Shown here piece after piece: positions 24,504 to 36,616 of a stretch of DNA of 64,000 nt; position 1 is the first letter of the stretch; each line of letters begins with the position of its first letter. Source of the DNA: Tetrahymena elliotti 4EA (taxonomy: Eukaryota; Ciliophora; Oligohymenophorea; Hymenostomatida; Tetrahymenidae); the NCBI GenBank assembly GCA_000231825.2, contig JH720319.1, positions 958,548-1,022,547 of the forward strand, read 5' to 3'. Both the position numbers and the translations under genes were made by a program. A model generated the notes under the pieces. It was not told the origin of the DNA. It searched no databases and saw only the letters and a list, made by a program, of their open reading frames with translations.

Positions 24504-27500
24504 ATGTCTGAATAAGTTTTGTAGAAGGAAAAATAAGCATATATATTATTTAAAAAAATAGTAGAATCTAAATCGGGTCTGTAAATATATAAGTGGATTT
24601 GGTTTTATATTTTCCTGATAATTAAGTATTTCTAAGTTAGCAAAAGGCATATTATAAAAATAATCAAAATAAAGATAAACTGAAAAATACTCTATATTTA
24701 AAAACAATTTAAGAAGGAAAAGTTTAGTTGATAATTAAGAAAATAATAACAAGAAAAATTTTTAACTTACTAAAAAGTAGGGAATTTAAAAGAAGAAAGT
24801 TAAGATAATGAAAGCAAATATGGAGAAGAGCCAAACTGTTTGGCAAAAAAAATCAGAAATAAAAGGCTCTTAAGTTTTATGTTTAGATTGTAGAGCTATT
24901 CTAGATAATTAAAGAAATTCAAATAATAATAATAATAGTCCAACAAATATTGTTTAACATTTGTGTTAGCTAAAGCACAAAAGGGTTCAAATAATAACAA
25001 ATTTAGGTTAAATTGAATAGAAATAAATCTCTTGCTCTAAGTGTAGCTTAGGAGATGTTTTTTAGCTTAATGTTTATGATTTACCTCAGGGATTTTTAAT
25101 TATTTGTGATGATTGCTCATAAAAACACAATAGTTTTATAATTGCTAAAAATCCATCAAATATTAAACCATCAAAAGTTATCTAATCAAATGCTATTAAC
25201 TTTAATTTATTTGATCCAAAAAAGGCTTGCTTATATTTGGATTCTATGTAAGTCAGTTAGAATACTCAACAAAAAATTTAATCTGTTGAAAGAACTCAAG
25301 CTGAAAGAGTTTTCCCTTAGAAATAAAATAACAACTAGAATTAATAAAATTAATAATAATCATAATAATAATTTCTTATTAAGAATTCTGATTAAAATTC
25401 TTAATTAATCGGATCAGATAAAGCTTAAGAAGAAATTGTTGATAAGTTTTTCAAAATACAATGCTTGGAGTGTAAGTAATATTTTGATAATTAAAAAGCA
25501 AAAAATAATTAAAGATCAAGCATAATTAAGCATCTTGAAAAAAGAAATCATTTTAAGGTTAAATTTTTATTTGGATAAAATTTTTAGGAAAGCATTATTC
25601 CTGACTGCTTTAAATGCAGAAAAAGAAACATATTTGATTTAGCAATATGCAAAATAAATAAAGAATAGTATTTACTTTGCATTTAGTGCTTAGGCACCAA
25701 TAATTGCAGTATATTTACTAATAATCCAAATATTGCAAGAAAGTTAATTAGTGTTTTTCCTAATGAGCCTTTAGCACTTAAACTCTAAATAAATCCAATT
25801 TATTTTGATCAGAAATTTAAAAGCTCTTAAGTTTAAAATAATAATTAATCAAATTTAGTTATTTAAAATAAACAACCTGAAAAAAATAGTCAAGTTGTCT
25901 CTAAAAATAATTAATAAAACTTAATTAATTCGGAAGATACATCAGTGAAATGTCTTTAGTGTTTAAATACTTTTTTAAATTAAAGAAATAAGCATGATAG
26001 TGTTACATAAATTGTTAAACACTTAAAAAAGTGCTTTCACAACACTATTGAAATATCGGAGAGTGCGAAAAAAACTTCTTTGAGTTAATTTAATTGTCTA
26101 TCATGCAAATCGAAAAATGTTTTTGTATTATTTATTGTATAAGCTGAATAATATTACATTATTTTATGCAAACAATGTATAAACACTAAGGAAATTAAAT
26201 TTGAAAACTAGAATCAGAAATCAATAGAAAACTATTCTAAATCTCCAATTATCATAAATGGAGCTATCAATCCTTTATTAATGAATCTCACCATTAAAAG
26301 TAAATAATCAAATTAAAAAAATAATGAAGAATAAAAATAACCATGCATAATAGAGGAAGATTTTAGTGATGAAGATTTCGATTTTAGTTTAAACTATCCC
26401 TAGAATCCCCAAGTTAATGACTTAAGCAAAAATGTTAATCCACTTAATTCTAATAACAAAGATAAAAATTAAGGAAATTTTTCATAAGTTTAATCACACT
26501 AAAATGAAGCTAATGATGGTGTTGAAAACCAAGACCAAGGTGTTAATGATTAAGATATAGAGCTGATTGATAAAAAATTTACTAAAAGTCCTCCTATATA
26601 ATTTGAAAACATTCAAGATTATAAAGACTTTTTTAAAAAAATCACAAACTAAGAATAATAAGAAATAATTAAGTAGATGAATTAAAATTCTTTTTCAACA
26701 AATGTGAAAATCTTATCAAAAAAGAAGTAAGTTTTATTTAATCTTGAAAGGTATTTTATTTTTTATTGAAAATAGGATTTAAATAGAAAATGCACCCGTA
26801 AGCCATTTACTGAAAGAAGGCAGAGAATTATAAGTTAAATTCAAAAATTTCAAATAAAAATTTTTCATTTAAGAGATTGAAGATCACACGATTACAGCAA
26901 AAGTAGAGAATCCAAATAAAAGCTTTCAAAAACTGAAGGAAGGAAGTATTTAAATAAATGTTGAAGTAAAAATAAAACCTCCAAAATCTATTTTTGAAAG
27001 AATCAATTAAGGAATTAACCAATTTTCAAAATTAGACGAAAATTTATAAAATATAATCCTTGGTTAAATTGAAAAAGAAGATGTTAAAAGTAATGAGTCT
27101 TTAGAGATAATTTATGAAGATAATCTAAAGGATAGCAATCACCTAAATCAGTATCAACAGAAAGCTATCTAATCATCTCTTTTGTAGAATATTTCTCTGA
27201 TTCAAGGTCCTCCTGGAACTGGTAAAACGGAAACAGCAACTGAATTAGTCTTAGAAATATTAAGAAATTTAAAAGAACAAAATAAGAAAAATAAAATATT
27301 AGTTTGTTGCCCATCAAACTTAGCTACAGATAACATAGCAAATAGAATTTATGAAAAAGACAATAAAGTTAAAATTCTAAGAGTAGTTTCTATGACAAGA
27401 TAAAGACTAAAAGTATCATACAAATATTAAGAGATTGTCCTTCACTAAATCTTAAAAAGAGGAAACGCCTCAGAAAAAAAGACTTAATTTTAATAAGCAC

Positions 27501-28456
27501 AGTAATTAGTTGAAAAAGCTGACGTGATTTGTACAACATGCATAAATTCTGTTGATTACTTCATCAAAAATTTCGAATTCCCTTTTGTTGTTATTGATGA
27601 AGCTAACTAAGCAATAGAACCTGAAACCTTAATTCCTCTTCAACATGAAGCAAAATAATTAATTTTGATTGGAGATCACAAGCAGCTATCACCTATCATC
27701 TAAAACCCTCAAGCTTCAAAAGAGGGGCTTAAAAGAAGCTTATTTCTAAGACTTGTTTAAGCTGGTTTAACTCCTTACTTTTTGTCTACTCAGTATAGGA
27801 TGCATCCAGAAATAAGAAAATTAGTATCTACTGTATTTTACTCAGATTAACTAAAAGATGGCGTTAACGAATAAGATAGAACTCCTGTCGAGAATTTTTA
27901 ATGGTAAAATAAAAAAATTCCCATTTAATTTTATGACATCAAAGGTTAAGAAATCACTTTGTAAGATGGTAGAAGTTACATAAACGAAGAGGAAGCATTT
28001 CAAGTTAGCGAGTTAGTTACTTAACTAAAAAATTCAGGTGTTAGGGAGCAGGATATAGGCATTATAACACCTTACTTATCTTAATCAAATTACATTAAAG
28101 AAAAGATCAAAAGTAGCGAAATCCTTATTGACACCACATACAGTTACTAAGGATAAGAAAAAGAATATATCATTTTCTCATGTGTCAGAATCAATGAATT
28201 TAAAAATTTAGGAATTTTAAGAAATCCTTAATTAATAAACGTATCGATCACTAGAGCTAAAAGAGGTTTACTTATTGTTGGTAATAAGAATCACATAAGC
28301 TATTCAAGTTGGTGGAAGAAAATAATAGACTATTTAGAAAAGCTGAATCTTATCATAGAAATTAAAAAAGCAGAGATTGAAAATATTAACTGTATTGATG
28401 ATACTCAAATCATCAAAGTTATTGATACAAGATTTTACTTCCTCAATAAAAAATGA
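24504..28456 (+). CDS. UPF1-like SF1 RNA helicase with three CH-type zinc modules
   Basis: Three exons (24504-24580, 24627-26726, 26776-28456), 1285 residues. The C-terminal about 430 residues are a complete UPF1/SETX-type superfamily-1 helicase: QYQQKAI Q-motif region, Walker A GPPGTGKT (about 873), motif II IDEANQAIEPETLIPL (about 1000), GDHKQLSPI, STQYRMHPEIRK, TYSYQGQEKE and VSITRAKRGLLIVG. UPF1-specific spacing (EGLKRSLFLRLV) argues for UPF1 over other members; motif II is DEAN rather than DESx. Upstream are three diverged copies of a zinc module, C-x2-C...H...H plus C-x2-C-x(4-5)-F-x-L...C-x2-C, at residues about 110-187, 304-377 and 468-540. Each resembles one half of the UPF1 CH domain, which in UPF1 binds UPF2. 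It could be the UPF1 orthologue or a paralogue; the triplication is unlike any UPF1 I know. Confidence 0.82.
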
Positions 28457-29174
28457 TCAACATCTATTTCACTAAAATAATTTTTTTTAATTTTTAATTT
28501 TAAATATTTTTTAATTATCTTTTCAATCAGTTTTTTTATTTTTTTTTGTTCGTTTAGTTTAAATTTCAATCATTTTAAATTCAATTTCTAACCAATAATA
28601 ACTATTACATTATATAATTTCTGCATGTAACAAAATCAATACATTTGTTCTTTTTTTCTTAAATAAAATGTTGATTAAAAAATCAAAATTTTTTTTTTCT
28701 CACAAAAATATTTCTTCAAATAAAAAAAATTCATACTATTTTTTGAAAATAGTCCAAAATTAATGAAGTTCTTAATTTATGAGAATCCATAGTATCTGAA
28801 AATTTAAATATAAAAAATGTATCAAAAATTAATTTTTTTAGAAGCTAAAACACTTTAATATTTAGATTAACTATTATATTTTTATACTATTAATCATAAA
28901 TTAAATTGTTAGGTATAAACTGAACAAGCAATAAATTATAAACATACTCTATAAATAATAATTCAAAATTAATATATTTTGGATATGTTGGAAAATTAAA
29001 GTAGTTATTTAGTTTTATCAGTAAATATTAAATTTTTATCATTGCCTTTTTTTATTAAAATAATTTTTTAGTTTATTTGTATTTATTTATTAGTTAAATT
29101 ATTAGATTTTATTTCTATTTGTTTTTATTTATTATTTGCACTCTCACCCATTTTTAATTAAAATTCCTTTCTAT
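28457..29174. other. Convergent intergenic region
   Basis: AT-rich 3' flanks of the helicase (plus) and the histone (minus). Nothing else is seen. Confidence 0.6.
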
Positions 29175-29735
29175 TCACTTTTTTGTAGGTATAAATATAC
29201 CAGTAACATTTTTTTATCCCCTTATTCTTGCTGCAAGAGCAAGATCCTTAGACATTAGAGTTACTCTTTTAGCATGTAGAGCACAAGCATTTGCATCTTC
29301 AAAAAATGAAACCATATAATCTTCTACAACAGTTTAAAGTAAAACTAAAGCAAAACTTGTCCATCTTAACTGATCTTCTTCTGTCATTCTTGTAGAAATT
29401 TCCCTTATTAGCCTTTAAAAAGGCAATTTTCTTATAAGCAGCGAAGGAGTTTGATTATATTATCTTAATTATTTAAGAGCATTATCACCAGGTCTAAATC
29501 TTCTGATAACTTTATCTCTTGCTGATTCATATCTTTCCTCTGATGATTATCTTTTCTTTGTGCTAGCCTTATTTTTCAAATCTTTGTTATCCTTTTTATT
29601 TTTATTATCTTACTGTATTCCCGCTGATTTAGATCTTTAATTATCTTATTTAATTTTTTTAGAACTCTCAGACCTCTCTTAATTTTAGTTAGAATTGCTT
29701 CTTCTTTTAGGTGGCTAGTAAGCTTTTCTTGCCAT
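29175..29735 (-). CDS. CNA1: Centromeric histone H3 variant (CenH3/CENP-A)
   Basis: Single exon, 186 residues. Residues about 1-85 form a long basic, S/K/N/Q-rich tail unlike canonical H3. The histone fold follows: [13 protein letters not shown], then loop 1 and helix 2 ([16 protein letters not shown]), helix 2 end and helix 3 ([37 protein letters not shown]). Against canonical H3, loop 1 is longer and divergent ([11 protein letters not shown] for QDFKTDLRF) and the canonical A-QEA-EAYLV-LFED residues are changed, both hallmarks of CenH3. The protein replaces H3 in centromeric nucleosomes; in Tetrahymena the CenH3 is Cna1p, used in the micronucleus. Start chosen as the first ATG before a basic tail. 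Confident of CenH3; the gene symbol rests on family knowledge. Confidence 0.85.
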
Positions 29736-30412
29736 TTTCAAGTCAGCTTTAAAAACAATCAATTAACCTCTTACTATCTATTAGCTTTTACTTTTTAGAA
29801 GATTATTATATTATCTTTTTTATGATTGTTTCTTAATTTGCGCACACACACTTTTCTTAATTAAGTCTTAAGTCAGGAATATCAAAAAAACATCAAAATC
29901 TAATCAGATTTATTTTCAAATTTAAAAATTAAATTCTCAATTATTGATTTATCTTTCATTAAATTATTTTTGCAATAATTTATGTTATTTACTAATAATA
30001 ATTTTGTTAAATTGCGCTATTTTTTGAATTTAAATCAATTCGATTTAGTTAAGTGCTAATTTTTTTAAAGACTTTATTAAACATAATGATTGTCAAACCA
30101 ATATAAGATAAAATTTTAATTACTTAATTATGGTCCTCTATTTGGAACTCAAATTTAATAATTTTAATTAATTTTGATAAAAAATAATACAGAGAAGAAT
30201 ACTCAAGTAAACTCCTTCTTATATTTATGGAAAAAAATAGTTATAAAAAAGAATGTCTATACTAAATTTATTTAATGATATTCAAATATTTAAAGTCATT
30301 TTAAAATAAAATATAGATAAAACAAAGGAATTCACCAACTTAAATGTTATTAAATTTATTAGAGAATTAGTTTAAATATTGCTTAAAGATTAGTTGGTTT
30401 GTTAATATCAAA
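29736..30412. other. Gene-free spacer upstream of CNA1-like gene
   Basis: About 0.7 kb, AT-rich. It includes the histone promoter and the 3' flank of the ABC transporter. No histone-type element was recognised. Confidence 0.55.
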
Positions 30413-33400
30413 TCATGATGCACTGATTTGATTATTCTGTGATTGTTCGTTAGTTGGTAAAATTTAGAATTTAGAATAATATATAAAAATATCTTCTAAA
30501 GATGATTAGGTTATTGAAAAGTCTTCTATTTTATTTTACTCCTTCAAAGTATGGTAAAGAAGAGAGAAAGTTTTTGAAAATACAAAACCTTCATAAGGAA
30601 TTAAATAAATTATGTAATCCTAATAGTTCTTGTCATTTTCATTTTGAATTTAAGCATCAGGGTAGAGATTCCTGATATAAGAATTTATTTCATCATGATT
30701 TCTGGTAGATTAATTTACAAGTTTGACATTTATTTTATATCCTTCACCTTTTTAGTTTTTAAGATTTTGTAAGGTGTCTAAACAAACAAATTCTCCATTA
30801 ACTTAAATACCAACTTTATGGCATAAGTCTTCTGCCTCCTAAAGAGAGTGAGTAGTTAAAACTATTGAGCTATCTCTGTTTTTTTTAAATTATCATATAA
30901 AATAAAATATTTTTATTAAGTTAAAAACATTACTTAATAGTTAGATTATCCTTTAAGCATCTCCATAAATATCTTTTAGCAATTGGATCTAGTCCTAAAA
31001 AAATATTAAATAAATATTTAATTGATTAAATTTAAAATTATACCTGTGGATGGTTCATCAAAGAATTGTAAAGATGGAGAGGCAATCAAAGAATTTGCAA
31101 CACATAGTTTTCTTTTGTTTCCACCTGAAAGGTTAGCTGATCTTACTTTAAATGAATCTAATTGCATAGCTTTGATATAATAATCAACCATTTCATCTAG
31201 GTTTTTTCCTGATAATCCTTTGACCCTTCCAAATAGTCTAAGATGCTCTGATGGTAACAAATATTCCCATAAGCAATCCTAAAATTAAATTAAAATAATA
31301 AGCCAAATCATTAAATTTTTTTTAAGTAAAAATAATGAATTAGCTAAGTAATTCCAAGTGAAATTGCTTATTTATGCAGGCAATAAATTTATAAAAAATT
31401 ATAAATTATAATTAATGTTTATTTTTTTACTTATTGTGGACAAACGCCTATATCTTAGAAGTATGAGGATTTATTTTCAGAAATTTCTTTTCCATTTAGC
31501 AATACAGAGCCAGCAGTTTTAGGTATATTAGCTGTAATAATGTTGAATGTTGTAGATTTACCAGCTCCATTAGGACCGAGTAATCCAAAAATTTATCCTT
31601 TTTCAACACCAAAGGTTGTTCCTTTAACTGCATGGAATCCATTAGGGTATCTTTTATGAATTTATTTAACCTTTATTAAATAAAGAGATGAGTACACTTT
31701 TTTTTAAATAAGAATTTACTTTTATTGGGTCGTTGTTTTAGACATTATTTACTCTGTCTATTTCTTTTTTAACTCCTTCATCCAACCTGCCTTAAAGTGG
31801 AGGTTAAAATACTTTACTACCTTGCTAGTTAGCAACTGAATATTAAAATCTCTCTATAATCATAGTAATAGTTAAAAATAATATTGTTTAAATGAGCATA
31901 ACTCTACAGTAATCCTACCAGGTATTATACACTTGATTACTTCTTATATCATTATTTGACATAAAGGATCCTCTATTATTAACATCAACATTTTCAAATG
32001 CTTTGTTATCATAAAATTTAAATGAGATCATAAATTAATAATAAATGAATTACCTTTTTCTAGGGCTAAGAAAGGTGATGTATATAAAAATAGATATTAA
32101 AACATTGAGCAAAGTCTAGGATAGGAGTTACGAGTTATTTACAATACAATCCAGGGAATACTGTATGAGACAAAAAATGTGATAATGGGGAAAGATTTAA
32201 AGGCCTAGTTACTATTCTTAAAGAGGAATCCACATAAATAGCAAAAAGTAATCAAGGCCAATCCAAACCATGACATAATAAAGAATATTTGAGTAAGATA
32301 TGGAGTAATAAAATCTACTTTTATTGAATGCATGCTATAATGGAAAATAAGGAAGGTTAAAAGATAAACTAGATAGTCATAAGCTAATGTTCCTAGCCAG
32401 TATGGTAAAGGACGACAACCCATCACATTTAGAGCATATTTGAGCTAAAATTCTCTCTCAAGAACAGGTGTGTTTATATAAATAGATGAGTTCATAGAAT
32501 AAGCTTAGACAATAAATATTTGAAGGAAATACATTTTAATTGGAAATATTTCTGAATTCATTGAGTTTTTGATATCCTTATCATCAGTTAATTTCAAAAA
32601 ATCTTCAATATTGTCCAAGAAGTGCTTTGCTACATAGACACCAAGTAGGTTAAAAGCAATAGGTAGTAAAATCATCAAAATAGCAGACCAGTTACGCATA
32701 GTCATATAGTGCTATCTCATAAACATAGCAACCAGCTGATTAAAAAACGAGTATGAAGGGCTCATAAAAATAGCATTTGGTTTCTAAATATTATCATTAT
32801 AATTGGCAGATAACTTTGTACCTGAACCTGTTTGATTCTATTCATCTTCAATTCCCATCTTTACATAAGCATCTTCTAGAGAATTTATTTAAAGATTTAT
32901 CTTGTTTTTTTTAATTTCAAAAAAATTTTATTCAATTTTGTGTCCATAATCTTAAAAATTTTACATTTAAATATTTCATGCTTTCAATCTTCTCTAAGAC
33001 TTATGAATATTAATTTAATGATGTGAATGGAAGTACGAATTTTAATGTATCTTTTGAGCTTTAGACATTGTGAATAGCACCATTGATATTTGATATTATA
33101 AAATCTATTAATCTAGATTTTTCATTTTCAAATAAGTCATTATTATCTGGGTTCTTGCAAGAAAGAGTTAAGTGATAACCTACCCCAAACTTTTACTTTA
33201 TGAATTCTGAAGTTCCTACAGCCAAGAGCTAACCTTTTGACATAATTGCAATTCTATCAGCTAATTTTTCTGCCTCATCTAAATGATGAGTAGTTAATAT
33301 AATTGCTCTTTTATGTCTTTACTTTTCTAATATTTTCCAGATTTACTATCTTGATACAGGGTCCATACCTTTTAAAAAACATTACTTTAGTATTTAAATT

Positions 33401-35677
33401 CAAATAAAAAATACCTGATGTTGGTTCATCTAAAAATATAATCTTTGATCCTCCTGTTAAAGCCATACCAAGCGAAAGCTTTCTTTTATTTCCTCCACTT
33501 AAGTTGCCTGCTAATTTGGTTCTTTCGTTTTACAATCCCACTTAGGTAATAATATACTCTACTTCTTTCTTAAGCTAATTACCTTACATTCCTTTTATGC
33601 TTGCTATAAATTCTAAATGCTCAGTCACAGTCATATCATCATAAAGAACATCTTTTTGAGTACATAGTCCCATTTCCTATCTAGCGGAATCTAAATCTGC
33701 CTCAAGTTCTTCTCCAAATACTTTTTTTAATTTATTTCCAATTAAATACTTACATAAAAGAGTTTAGTTTTACTTTTGATCGATCCACTAGTTTTTTCTA
33801 ACAAACCGGTGAGTAATGAGATTGTTGTGGTTTTACCAGCGCCATTATGACCTAATAAACTATTTTTATTATTATTTAAGTTATCTACATTTCTTTCTTT
33901 TTAATAATTACCACAAAATTTAACTTTCATAAAGATTTAATTAGATTCCATCCACAGCAAACATTTTACCAAATTATTTTTTGAGATTAATAATTTGAAT
34001 AGGAGAGAATAATGTTTAGTTTTGTTTTAATTGCTAGTGATATTTTGCACTACTTTTATCTTCTACTTGTTGCATAGAGTTTATATCTAAAGAAACCTGA
34101 TGATTGCTGTGATTGCTATTAGAATTTAGATGATGGAAACTATCTCCATTTAAAGGATTATCTTCACTTCTTAAGGATACCATGTAGGACTCATTTGGTA
34201 TATTATTTCCAAACCCTTTTCTCATTTCTATCAAGAAATCTCCTCCATTCTTATTTTCATTAGAATTTATTGCTCTTTATTCTTCATCTTAGTCATGTTA
34301 GTCATGGGTATGAGTGCTAAAAGAATTGTAATTTTCAAAATAAGTTTGGGCTTACTTGCTTCTTGTATTCTTAAACAAAGTATCTTTCCAGTATTTTTTA
34401 CTAAAAATGAACATAGGACTTCTGCTTATACCATATTCGTTTGGAATAACTTCGTCTAAGTAAAAGTAGAGAAAGAGATAAAAAAATACATCAAATATTA
34501 ACATGTATGTTGCAACATCTTTATTATACTTTTTATTATAAAAATAAAATGATTATTGTCACCATTAGATTTATCTAAATTACACTATTGCTAATAACAT
34601 CATCTGAGCTACTGCTAGATCCACCTAAAACGGCAAAAGAAATAGCAGTTTAAGGTAAAAGACATAAGAGCATATATACAGTATCTGATACCTAAAAAGT
34701 AAAAGTATTATAAATCATTTTTTATTAAATTTATATAAAATTTTACATGGGCTCCATAAGTTATGTAGTAATAAAGGAGAGGAGTTAAAGTTAGAATAAA
34801 AGTTCCAATTTCTCCTGCTAATTTAGGCGAACTAAATACAGTGGAAATTGCAAATGTCTGATGAACAGAAGCTATTAAATATACACAGAAATTTATTCCT
34901 ATCATACCAAACCCTTCACCAGCATAACCACTTATATACAAAGAAAATATTGTAATTATTGCAATTGATATCATTTTTAAATAACTAGTTATTAACCACC
35001 CTGTAATATATGCTTGCTAAGTTAATCCCATAATCTAATATATAAAAAAAACTGCTAAAACCTTTTATTTCCTGAAATAAAATAATTTTTTTTCTAATAT
35101 TTCTTAATTTATTCTAGCATTTCAATTTTTATTTCGTTTTATTAATTAAATGATTTAAAAATGAAATTCATTAAAAAAACTACATAAACTTATCTGTTTC
35201 TCTATCCAATCTATATAATGCTATTAATATTTAAACTTATTTACCTTTTAAGTCTCCTTAAACCTTTCATGTTTCTCTTATACAAAAGAAATAAGATGTT
35301 TTTTAGCGAATCCTGTAATTGCAGTAGGTAGATAAAGTGGAAGCATTAATTTTGTCATATTTGACATCAAATCTAGCGTTTTTTTGACTGCTTCATCAGA
35401 ATTGCCACTATCCTATGCTTATTGGGGTTCTATTATTAAATTATGGAAATTATTTCTTCTATTAAAACTCTAACATAAATAATCTGCCCGAATTCTACAA
35501 AAACTAGGGAATCAGATATTGCATATTTTTCTAAATTCAATTACTTCCTGCATAGATGACAAGAGCAGATATTAGTGGAACAGCTAGCTCCTTAAAGAAT
35601 TCAGATTTTTTTCTAACTAAATATAAGAAATTCTTTTTCACTATTGTTTTAGTTTGTAAAACAAAAAGTGAATTCAT
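30413..35677 (-). CDS. ABCA-subfamily full ABC transporter, 14 exons
   Basis: 1435 residues in the order TMD1-NBD1-TMD2-NBD2. Exons: 35677-35545, 35483-35245, 35034-34747, 34691-34584, 34528-33912, 33859-33774, 33720-33415, 33368-32965, 32900-32054, 32000-31720, 31670-31431, 31278-31044, 30994-30934, 30875-30413; all phases fit. TMD1 has the ABCA-typical KETQKIMGLTQQAYITGW. NBD1: Walker A GHNGAGKT (about 465), signature [12 protein letters not shown], Walker [14 protein letters not shown]2 helices include [23 protein letters not shown]2: GPNGAGKST (about 1128), LSGGNKRKL (about 1231), [21 protein letters not shown], and the ABCA C-terminal EDFSITQSSLEDIF. Both ATPase sites keep their motifs, except that the second signature-side Walker B ends FFDEPST. 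ABCA proteins move lipids across membranes; substrate here unknown. The extracellular loop of TMD1 is short, as in other ciliate ABCAs. Confidence 0.9.
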
Positions 35678-36616
35678 TTGAAGTGTTTATTATTGATTGG
35701 TTAGGCTAAGAAAGTATCTAAATATGCTATGCTAATATATTATTCTTATATAATCTTTGCTTTCTAAAATTATCAAAAGTTTTTTAATCAAATCTTGCTT
35801 CTTTTTATTAATTTATTAATAATTATTATAAAAATAGTAATCTATCTGGTATGATGATTAATACAAACCTATCATCAAATTTTTTATTTATAATTTTGCA
35901 AATAAAAAACACGTGCTTTGGATACATCAAAAAATAAAGTAGAATGAGAATTTGATGAGTTCGTATTTTCTTTTATAACAAGTAAATCCTACTCAACTAA
36001 ATTTATTTTTTGATAAATTTTGTTAATTGAAAATCCAAATTAAATATTTACCTTACATCATCTATAAAAAATATCAATAACCTACTCAAATCTCTCAGAT
36101 TGATTGAGTCTTTTATAAATAAAAATAAATTAGTTGGAGAGCAATCAATCATAACTTTATTGTAAGTGACATAGAAAATATTTAATACACAAATCATTTT
36201 TGCAGTATTTAAAAATTTATCATTTATTAGAAATAATTTAACATTTCCCTTAACTGGGCTATCATTTTTTCTATTATTTGAATTAAAATTAAATCATAGA
36301 ATATAGACATAAATCAAAAAACCTAAACTATTAAATATAACAAAAATAAATTGATAGTGTTTTAAATTAAAAAATGTATTGTTTTTAAAATCTGTACAAC
36401 ATTCCCAAATATATTTTTAGAATTAAATTAAGAAAATATTTTAATGGATTTAGTTTTCAATAAATAATAAAAATCAAAGTTTACAATGTAAAAACATAAA
36501 ATTTATTAAAGATACTTTTTTTTGATAAGGTTAGAACTTTATTAAATTAATAAAAAGAATTTATTGAGTTATTAAAATTTTATTTTATAAAAAATGATGG
36601 ATTGTTTTTAAATTAT
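35678..36616. other. Spacer with an ambiguous two-strand open region
   Basis: Most is AT-rich spacer. Between about 35880 and 36402 both strands are open and neither is clearly better. Minus, from an ATG at 36402, reads pieces such as NDSPVKGNVKLFLINDK and CVLNIFYVTYNKVMIDC. Plus reads NKLVGEQSIITLLQVTQ. With only TGA as stop, long open frames are common in AT-rich DNA, so I do not call a gene. Confidence 0.4.

Noticed and set aside
25142..25408. Plus-strand frame inside the helicase gene
   Set aside because: A different frame from the zinc-module coding frame; basic low-complexity shadow.
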